Positions 56,630 to 64,000 of a stretch of 64,000 nt of DNA are shown one piece after another. Under the pieces are notes generated by a model that saw only the letters and a list, made by a program, of their open reading frames with translations, did no database searches and was not told the origin of the DNA. The stretch comes from Adiantum capillus-veneris (Eukaryota > Streptophyta > Polypodiopsida > Polypodiales > Pteridaceae), in NCBI GenBank assembly GCA_014529385.2, contig CM043960.1:74991910-75055909 (forward strand). The letters run 5' to 3'. The position numbers and the translations under genes are program-made. Within the stretch, counting starts at the first letter, position 1. Each line of letters begins with the position of its first letter.

Positions 56630-57391
56630 ATGCATGAAGGTCCGACCAATATAGAGCCAAGGATGGAAGCAGAAAAGGGCTTACAGACAGAAGACGATGG
56701 CATGGAGGAGATTCTAGATGCCTTCTTCCAGACAAGCGAGGAGAACGCTAACGAAGCAGAACCAGAACCCATGCACCTATCTCCTGAAGACATGTTGAGG
56801 AAGTTGGCACGTCAACCAATCTATGAAGGTGCCAAAATATATGTGCTTTGCACTTGTCTGGCGTTTTTGAATCTTCAGTCAGTATACGGGTGGTCAGATG
56901 CAAGTGTCACTGCTTTGTTTAGGTACGTAATTTACAAAAGAGATTTTCCGATTGCAACGGTGACGTGCTTGGGGAGGTTTTTAATTTAATGTGGCTTACA
57001 CAGGTTGTTGCGGGAGCAACTTCTCCCGGCTAGCAATGAAACGCCCCCATCTAGACCAGACGCAAAGCAACTATTGACCTCAGTTGGCTTAGACTACAAC
57101 AAGATTCATGCATGTCCAAATGATTGCATTCTTTTTCGCAATGAATTCGCAGATTTTCTGTCGTGTCCTAAGTGCGGAGCAATGTGCTACAAACAAGATG
57201 CGGTTGGCGAGACACTGCCAGCTAAAGTGTTGCGGCATTTTTCTATTATTCCTAGGATATATAGCATGTTTCATTGTGGTTCCATTGCAAAGTTGATGCG
57301 GTGGCATTCTACAAACAGATCCAATGATGCAACATTTAGGGTGCCCGTTGATTCAGACAGCAGCGTCAGGCCGCGCAGATACGACAGATGA
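56630..57391 (+). pseudogene. CACTA TNP2-like transposase, N-terminal fragment
   Basis: Two exon-like blocks: 56630-56921 (LSPEDMLRKLARQPIYEGAK, then GWSDASVTALFRY, with a GTACGT donor) and 57005-57391 after an acacag acceptor. The second reads LTSVGLDYNKIHACPNDCIL, a CPKCGAMCY zinc-binding pair, LPAKVLRHFSIIPRI and LMRWHSTNR. This order (HACxNDC, CPxC, VLRHFP-like, MRWH) is the N-terminal signature of En/Spm TNP2 transposases. The frame then leaves the family and the catalytic region is missing, so this copy is dead or internally deleted. Confidence 0.75.
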
Positions 57392-57547
57392 CCAAGGGGA
57401 CATCTCATCTTGGCAGTGGAGACTTGTACACCTTTCACTCTATGAGTTTGTGAGTTTCCAATCCAATCCTAGCTATGGCGTTCTTTTAAACAAGATGAAT
57501 CATGTATTCTTATTTCTTTTATTTTTGTATAAACGCAGAATCTTGCA

Positions 57548-57670
57548 ATGCCTCGAGCCCCGAAACGCCAAGAGGAGACAGATGGATATCACAGAGGTAT
57601 CTATGAAGTATTGAATGATCTCGATGTTTCAGGAGAGCCTGTAGACTGGGAGGCCTTAGAGTCTCGCTGA
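57548..57670 (+). CDS. Small ORF, 40 residues, unknown
   Basis: Reads MPRAPKRQEETDGYHRGIYE and ends PVDWEALESR. It follows a possible acceptor upstream and could be the last exon of the CACTA gene or a chance frame. No family recognised. Confidence 0.2.
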   Translation: MPRAPKRQEETDGYHRGIYEVLNDLDVSGEPVDWEALESR

Positions 57671-57844
57671 TTGATTGAGGTGAGACGTTAATATGTGTGA
57701 GTTGATTTAATTAAATAAGTATATGTGAAGTAATATCAATACTAATTTTGTGACTTGTCCTATGTGCAGGTTGTGACGTCTAGTCATCAATGGATTTCAT
57801 ATATATATTTTGTGAGACACAGACACGCTTCTGTGTCTCTTTTT

Positions 57845-58140
57845 TGTATAGACATGGTTATGGTTATTGTTCAGACATGGTTATGGATATTGTTTTCCTT
57901 ATGGTTATGGTTATTGTCATTGTATAGACATGGTTATGGTTATGGTTATTGTTCTTGTATAGACATGATTATGGTTATTGTTTTGTTTATGGTTATGTTT
58001 AACTTTATGGTTATTGTTTTGTTTATGGTTATGGTTATCATTATGGTTTTGATCATATGGTTATGGTTGGTTATGGTTTTAATTTGGTTATAATTTTGCA
58101 CAAAGTTTGTTATGTTTATGGTTTTAAGTTGGTTATGCTT
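57845..58140. repeat. ATGGTTATGGTTATTGTT minisatellite
   Basis: Irregular tandem repeats of GGTTAT with variants such as GGTTATTGTT and GGTTTT over about 300 bp. No reading frame is credible. Confidence 0.8.
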
Positions 58141-58614
58141 TTGCACAAAGTTCATTTCATTTCTTTCATTTGCCTTAAATCTCATGTGAGATCCTACATG
58201 GATAACATGTAGGAGACGCATACATATGGTTTTTTTTTAAAAGTTTATGTTAAAACGAAGGGAACTCTGCCGAAATTTTTACGGGAGCACGGTTAATTTT
58301 GGTGCTGCTCGCTTTCTTGGGCAGAGGACAGGTAGTCTGGCTGTGGCTGTGTCCATCTTTTCACTGGGCACAGGCCAGGCTGCTTGCCCTTTGCCCAATA
58401 AATTTTTTTCTGTTATGGTCGTCGCAATCTGCGTCGCTAGGCACATTGAAATATGTGTCAATAATAATACCTTTTGACGCATATATCGATGCATATTGCG
58501 ACGGTTTTGTAGGGACGCGTATTTCGACGGTTTTTTCAATGGAGAGCGTTGAAACCTGCATCGAAGGCCCCTTTTTTGTTGTAGTTAGATACGATCGAAA
58601 CTTCCTGATAGCAA

Positions 58615-58913
58615 TGTTAACCCTCACGGCACACGGACACCCTATGATCTATAAACGTTGTATTATTTAGAGTCAAGTACCGGGCTTGTCGGACCAATAG
58701 GAAAAGGGTAAGAGTGATCGCCGATGAGAGGCGCACTCTAACTGAGACATTCAAGGGATTAGTTGGCTAAGCATGGGCGCCCAAGTGTGAATGGGGTGAG
58801 CTCATATAAAAGCCAACTAAACCTAATTTTTACTCATTCTCACATTTGTGCAATAGAAGAGAGCTCTTGCTCCATCTCCATCTCCATCTTCTTCTTCTTC
58901 ACCTCCTCGTGTA

Positions 58914-58947
<34 letters not shown>

Positions 58948-59198
58948 GGAGAGTGTGTGTGCGATCGAGCATTACGAAGGCACGACGGCGGCGAAGCGGT
59001 TGAGCGCGGCACGACTGCAGCTTCTTCTTCATCGCGGCGAGGAATCCACCACGAAGGCGAGCGTAGAGCGGTGAGTGACACACCCTTTGCTCTCTTGAGC
59101 TTGCTAGTTTAGGCTTGTTGTGTGCTTGGAGCGGTTTGTGGCTCGCACACGGTGTATTGGCAAGTCCCTTGCTTCGACAGTGCGACAAGGAGCGCACA
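58615..59198 (+). repeat. 5' LTR of element 6
   Basis: 584 bp, from tgttaaccct to gcgcaca; the reverse complement of the element 5 LTRs with substitutions and a shorter CT/CA tract (58914-58961). Confidence 0.92.
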
Positions 59199-59202
59199 TT
59201 TT

Positions 59203-59220
59203 TGGCGCCGCTACCGGGGA
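59203..59220 (+). other. Primer binding site of element 6
   Basis: TGGCGCCGCTACCGGGGA, four bases after the LTR, the canonical form of the site seen in element 5. Confidence 0.88.
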
Positions 59221-60099
59221 AATGTCCTACACTAAGCTCAGTTAAGCACTTTACGCTTTCTTGTGGTGCAATTTCTATCATAGGAAAGGCAGGGAATGAG
59301 TGTGTGTAGTTGTGTGGAGATTTTTGTTTTTTGCGTTTTCTGCGTTTTCTGGTTTGCACTGCACAGGTAGCATTTCCTGCGTTTCTGCATTTTCTAGTTT
59401 GCACTGCACACTTCTGTCAAGTTTCAATTTTCTACATTTTCTGGTTTGTGCACAGTTAGACACACAGTTAGTTAATTAAGTAGGCTAGTAATTAGGTGAG
59501 ACAGAAAGTAGGTAGGTGAGGTCAACGCGCACCAAAAAAAAAAAAGAGTAAATAAATTAAATTTTTTGGGAAAAAAAAATCCGAAAAATAAAAACGCGAG
59601 TGAGGGGGAGGTTAAATTTTCGAAAAATAAAAACGGAGGTTATAAAAATGGATGGGTTGGTTTGTATAAAAGTTAGATCGGGATCGTTTCTTCAAGGCCA
59701 AGCCCAAGCCCAGGCCTCAGTCCTTAGTCTTATGATATATACTAGACTCACTCTTATATATATACCCTACCCCCTGAAGAGGGAATGAGAGCATGTGGGA
59801 CAAGTCCTCCACTCTCCTCCCTTCTCTTCCCACTTGCACCCTTAGACTTGCTATTTGGAGCCTAGTTCCCCAGCTAGGAAAAGACTGTTTCGGGCTTTTC
59901 TGGAGAAAAATAGAACCAAACGGTGGGTTGTAAAGCACAGCGCGTCCCTCCTAGCGATACGCTCGTTTCGAGCTATCACACGGTCCATTCCACGGCACGC
60001 TCTAAAAAATCTAGCAAAAAAACAAACAAAAAACACGCAAAAAACTAGTCACAAGGCCTCCTAGAGCAGCTTTTTGACACCTTAGGGTATCAAAAGCAC
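59221..60099 (+). other. 5' leader of element 6
   Basis: Non-coding leader with TTTCTGCGTTTT-type repeats (about 59320-59460), poly-A runs near 59535 and 59570, and tatatata near 59755-59762. Otherwise nothing recognised. Confidence 0.55.
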
Positions 60100-61737
60100 A
60101 TGCACTTACGCTCTGGGCGGGTGCTAGAACACGACCATATTGAGGGTGCCTCTGTTCATACGGACACCCATTACCCATCCACGATAGGCTCTAGACCCTC
60201 AGCGGGGACACAAGGTAGCACCACCCAAGACCCTAAAATAGCCGCTAGTGATTCCTCCTCCGACTCAGAAATCATGGAAGCATACCCTACCCAAAACACT
60301 GAGAGAGAAGGCCATGCACCTCTCGAAGCTCCACAGCCTAGTACTAGTATGTTTAGCCGTTTCATGGAAACATTAGGTAGAGCTACTCGCTCGGAACCTG
60401 ATGCAAATGAAGCACACGAAGGGGGTGGGGAAGTGGACTCTCCTTTCACATCGCACGTGGATCCCACACCCCCAAAGAGTGTCCATGTGGATATCCTTCC
60501 AACTTCTTACCAAGAAGGCCCTGTTGAGCTGCCTCCTTCAGAAGTTCCCTCTAGAGTACCGTTGGTGACAAGTAAAACCACGGGGAGAAACATTGCTTCT
60601 ACCTCACAAGAAACCGTTAACACGTCGACTCTAGAAGGATTGTTCATTAATGATCATTGGACATACGACCTCCACACTGAGGTGTTGACGGATCTACACT
60701 CTGGCCACGCCTACCATGTAGGATGGATAGAGATTGTACGATCCACCTCTAGTGCCACGAGCCTCGAAGATCAACAGAAAATGATTTGTAATGTTATCCA
60801 TGGCATTATTCAATCGGAAAGGCAAAACCGAGGGGTAAATATACTCTCAACTGGCCCCATGAGATTATTGGATACGAGCAAGGCTCAACAGCCTACTCTA
60901 TCACAAATGGAGACTCCTCTAATGAGCCCCATGGACCCATCTTACGTCATTTCACCTGGGGTCTCTATGCAATCTGAGCCTCCGAGCGACAACTTTAGCT
61001 TCCCTAACTTGGCTCAACCCTCTATTAAGGAAAACACAGTGCTCACTCCAGGAATAAGCCTGAAAGAGAATGTACCGATGACATCTACGGTTAGCGTAGT
61101 GCCACTACCTAGTGTCGTAATACCTAATATGGGGCCTCGACCGTATGTGCCTCTAGCCCCTTATGCACACATGGCCCCCACACCTCCAATTGTACCACTT
61201 GTTTATGCTCCTCGAGTGCCGCTCCCTAGCCCTTATCCGAGTGGACCTATGCCCGATTATGTTCCATATCCTGCATCATCCACACATATGTCAAGAACGG
61301 TACCCGTCCCTCTCCCACATATGATTCCAAGAGTACCTCCACTGGCCCTGCCTCCTCACATAGGTGACTTGGCAGCGTTTGCTCAAACCATAGGTCGATC
61401 TATCGCGGAAAATATGCGTAATGCATCTGATAGAGAGCCTAGAAGTAAGGCAGTACAAATTGCCAAACTCACGCAAAAATTCAATGCGGACGAAGATGCT
61501 AGAAAACACATTGAAGTGTTTGAACAAGTATGTGATTCCTTAGGGGAACGCAACGAACTACATAAGTGCAATGCCTTAAGCTTGACATTAAGTGGGAAGG
61601 CTGGAGATTGGTATAGAACCCTAACGGTGGACGAGAAAACAATCTACCCTACCCTTCGAAGGTTGTTTCTAAAGGAGTACATACAAGAAGGTGTGCTTTG
61701 GGGTGTAGCATCTCAGCTACAGAAGGAGAGTCAGTAA
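60100..61737 (+). CDS. Element 6 gag, N-terminal 545 residues
   Basis: Starts MHLRSGRVLEHDHIEG and runs through the acidic N-terminal region, the Pro-rich middle (about 355-430) and the start of the gag core (AKLTQKFNADEDARKHIEVF, LSGKAGDWYRTLTVDEKT). It stops at SQLQKESQ because of a 16-base deletion relative to element 5 between short AAGG repeats near 61720, plus a nearby TAA. It is intact where element 5 has a frameshift and two stops, so it documents the ancestral frame. Gag packages the element RNA in cytoplasmic particles. Confidence 0.85.
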   Translation: MHLRSGRVLEHDHIEGASVHTDTHYPSTIGSRPSAGTQGSTTQDPKIAASDSSSDSEIMEAYPTQNTEREGHAPLEAPQPSTSMFSRFMETLGRATRSEPDANEAHEGGGEVDSPFTSHVDPTPPKSVHVDILPTSYQEGPVELPPSEVPSRVPLVTSKTTGRNIASTSQETVNTSTLEGLFINDHWTYDLHTEVLTDLHSGHAYHVGWIEIVRSTSSATSLEDQQKMICNVIHGIIQSERQNRGVNILSTGPMRLLDTSKAQQPTLSQMETPLMSPMDPSYVISPGVSMQSEPPSDNFSFPNLAQPSIKENTVLTPGISLKENVPMTSTVSVVPLPSVVIPNMGPRPYVPLAPYAHMAPTPPIVPLVYAPRVPLPSPYPSGPMPDYVPYPASSTHMSRTVPVPLPHMIPRVPPLALPPHIGDLAAFAQTIGRSIAENMRNASDREPRSKAVQIAKLTQKFNADEDARKHIEVFEQVCDSLGERNELHKCNALSLTLSGKAGDWYRTLTVDEKTIYPTLRRLFLKEYIQEGVLWGVASQLQKESQ

Positions 61738-63056
61738 GGGACTTCATTAGTCGTCTAAAGCACTTAAACTCTCGCTGCCCTGTAAATGAGCGCTTCAACA
61801 ATAACCAACTGCTTGATCGATTCATTCGAGGGTTGAGGAATGAAGGAATCTATAATGGACTAGTGATTAGAGGTATCACAACCTGGGAAGATGTCACTGC
61901 CAATGCAATCCAATTAGAGGACAACTTGATGATAGCAGGCATGAGGGTGTCTACTGACACGAGATCCACTAGCTCACAAGCCATTGAGTATGAACCCATG
62001 ACTGCAAAGCCCATTGCCAATGAGCCAAAGGTATTTGAGACCTTCTTGACAGACCTCACCAAGGCAATCCAAGAGTCTCTTAAGGATAATCGACCCCCTC
62101 AAAATAGTCACATGTATCCAAGAAGGGAGCAACAATGGTGTTCCATTTTCTTAGGTCCACATAGCACTAGTGAGTGCCCTACGTTTAGAGTAAAATTTAA
62201 TGGAGCTTGCAACGCATGTGGTAGGTATGGTCACCAAGCTAAGGATTGTTTAATGATCAAACGTATGATGGCAAATAGACCACCTGTAGCCTGGACGGAT
62301 GCACCTCGAGCTCCTGTATTGATGCCTGACAAACCTGTTGAGCAACTACTGCAACACATGGTCCCTAGATCTCAAAATGTTGTACAAGCTACACCGCTAC
62401 CACCTCCTGTGCTAGGACCGCAGCCCCCGCATCCAAGAGTCGCCCCTATGAACCAAGTGGGTTGCGAGCCATCTAATGCTTATGCAGATGGCTGTGAGGA
62501 GGAAATAGACACTAGTATTGCCTACGGACTTGATACATTGGAAGAGTGTCCTATATACTACATGGAAGATTGTTGGGGACACGTCAAGCCGGTTTATCAA
62601 GCTGCTGCTCTCGCATCCAGAGGTCAAAATATCAACACCCAGGCTAGGAGGCCACCTCTTCAATGCTACGAGTGTGGTGGACCACATCGAGCAACGGAGT
62701 GCCCTATTAGGCTGCAAAAGAATGATGCACAGATGCAAATGAATCAAGGGAGCACGTCTGCAATGCCAATACTCACATGTAATCGTTGTGGCATAGATCA
62801 TTTGATTGCCCAATGCCCCTATAACCCAAATGCGCCTAAAATCACACCCCTAAATTTGGTCGAAATTGCTAGTGTGACATCGCCAACACCACCCATCGCA
62901 CCCGCTTATGTGATTACACGGTCCATGCTTCAAGGGCCAGGCCATATCCTCGAAGAGAGAGATACCGCGTTAGTTATCCAAGCAAAGAAAAAGAAGACAC
63001 GAAGGAAGAGTCGCAGAATACGGGAAATTCAAAGCCAAGTTCCAAAACAAACATAG
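61698..63056 (+). pseudogene. Element 6 gag core and zinc knuckles
   Basis: Continues gag in another phase after the deletion: DFISRLKHLNSRCPVNERF, then zinc knuckles CSIFLGPHSTSEC (the second Cys is Phe, so this knuckle is broken), CNACGRYGHQAKDC, CYECGGPHRATEC and CNRCGIDHLIAQC. It stops at QSQVPKQT after a further frameshift near 63010. Confidence 0.82.
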
Positions 63057-64000
63057 GAACAGGAGATGACCCCGTGTATATGAATGACCTCAAGGATGAT
63101 TCAGATTCAATCGAGACAATGGAGACTAGAACCAATACCACAAAGGGAAAGACCTACAAAGAAAACTGTAACATGGAACCAAATGAAAACCGAATAAGAG
63201 AAAACCATAAAGAGCCTCTGAAAACACCACAAGTGTTTCCAAATCCAATCCAAGACCCCCAAGATAAACCGCAGGGGCAAAAAGGGAAGAATCGAAAGAA
63301 GAAGATTGGGACGTACCCAAACCCAGTAGACGAGATTGAGCAGGTGAAACATCTAAGAGGTTTAGTGGAGGAGACTCAAAGGAAACTAGAACCAGAACCC
63401 ATGCATGTCAAAATTCATGACACAGTGTTTCCCACGCAAGTTCATCCACCCCACATGAACCATAGACCGTTAGCCATATCTAGTATCATCCAAGAAGGGA
63501 GTGAGGACGGGACATCAGAAAGTGAGCATACACCCTTCTTGTTGGAAAGAATGTTTAACGAAGGAATACCTGATCCCATTGAGGAATATGAGATTCCATC
63601 CTCACCAGTTCCTAGTCAAGGACCTACACCCTGCAAAATGCCAATGAATGTTGCCAAACTAGTGGACTTCATGTCTTCTGAGGTTCGAACCACGATCATA
63701 GCAAAGCTGTATGGAGATCCTGAGTTATTCCTTGCACTTCGAGCATTCCTTAACGGAGAGCTACGAACGGGATTACCGCAGTTTGCGCAACCAAATAGGT
63801 CTGACTCGATTATGATTGATGAGGAAAATCATGTGCAATCACTTGACTTAGATGGACACGAGTCTGTGATTGAGGTACCCATTAATGAATTAGGGCAGTA
63901 TTTTGAAGGCGACGAGTCTAATGCGACCCTACCCATCACTACCAAGGGATTAACTATAAAGGGAATTCTTGATGGTGGTGTGGGAGTTGGCATCATTACA
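63057..64000 (+). pseudogene. Element 6 gag-protease junction, incomplete
   Basis: The frame resumes with VYMNDLKDDSDSIET and later LLERMFNEGIPDPIEEYE, matching the start of the element 5 protease ORF. The protease motif reads ILDGGVGVGII where element 5 has ILDGGAGVSIV, so two residues next to the catalytic Asp are changed. The window ends here. Confidence 0.72.

Larger units (their letters stand above)
56412..58586 (+). mobile_element. CACTA-type transposon fragment
   Basis: The segment between elements 5 and 6 carries a TNP2-like transposase fragment, an ATGGTT minisatellite and a right-terminus candidate at about 58570-58586 whose complement reads AACTACAACAAAAAAGG. That is one base from plant CACTA ends (CACTACAA...). 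Direct repeats CGACGGTTTT near 58497 and 58526 could be subterminal binding motifs. Its left half is on the other side of element 5 (41140-43102); I found no left terminus. Confidence 0.5.
58615..64000 (+). mobile_element. Ty3/gypsy retrotransposon 6, same family as element 5, cut by window end
   Basis: 5' LTR (58615-59198), primer site, leader, gag and the start of protease, all on the + strand. Gag is nearly identical to element 5 and shows the original continuous frame over most of its length. The rest of the element lies beyond the window. Its 5' LTR faces away from that of element 5, making a large inverted repeat. Confidence 0.9.

Noticed and set aside
57845-58140. Interstitial telomere repeat
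   Set aside because: The unit is GGTTAT/ATTGTT and irregular, not the plant telomere unit TTTAGGG.

Overview
The window looks like nuclear DNA of a land plant, and it is almost entirely a nest of transposable elements. The evidence is plant-type Ty3/gypsy elements (a Tat-like group with a second RNase H, and an Athila-like group with a TGGCGCC primer site), a CACTA-type TNP2 fragment, intron-bearing genes and very long (GA)n/(CT)n tracts. A seed-free plant such as a fern is a guess from the GA-rich texture, not a conclusion. I saw no tRNA, rRNA or CRISPR array.

Layout. 1-837 is a decayed + strand coding region of unknown function. 838-12148 is Tat-like element 1 (- strand), with two near-identical 2.7-kb LTRs and a gag-pol frame broken by one stop. 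12149-15600 resumes the interrupted locus: a - strand gene whose first exon is a divergent histone H3/CENH3-like protein, followed downstream by decayed exons and a NIF/FCP1-like HAD phosphatase exon. 15690-22991 is a decayed Tat-like element 2 (- strand). 23155-28430 resumes the older locus: a decayed + strand gene (23707-25676), then a convergent - strand, intron-bearing DDE-transposase-like pseudogene (25721-28430). 28743-41139 is an LTR-internal-LTR-partial internal array of a third Tat-like family, with a 287-bp MITE in one LTR. 41140-43102 and 56412-58586 are the two halves of a locus that includes a CACTA transposase fragment. It is split by element 5 (43103-56406, - strand, 13.3 kb, TSD aatgc). 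Element 6 (58615-64000+, + strand, same family) lies head-to-head with element 5 and runs off the window.

Working together. Elements 1-4 share a gag/CCHC-protease-RT-degenerate RNase H-second RNase H-integrase order, an unusual TGGTGCCCCC-type primer site and a duplicated leader module. Element 5 differs: intact-looking single RNase H, four gag zinc knuckles, a second aspartic-protease-like domain after integrase, and two extra ORFs before the 3' LTR.

The best candidate for an undescribed system is the pre-retrotransposon cassette (1-837 / 12153-15600 / 23155-28430). It holds an H3-like histone gene and an opposite-strand gene facing away from each other. Both have 60-70-bp palindromic units built from a GTGGATCACGGTGCGC-like half-site in front of their starts, and a transposase-like gene lies alongside. 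Much of it is pseudogenised here, so its function must be inferred from better copies elsewhere.
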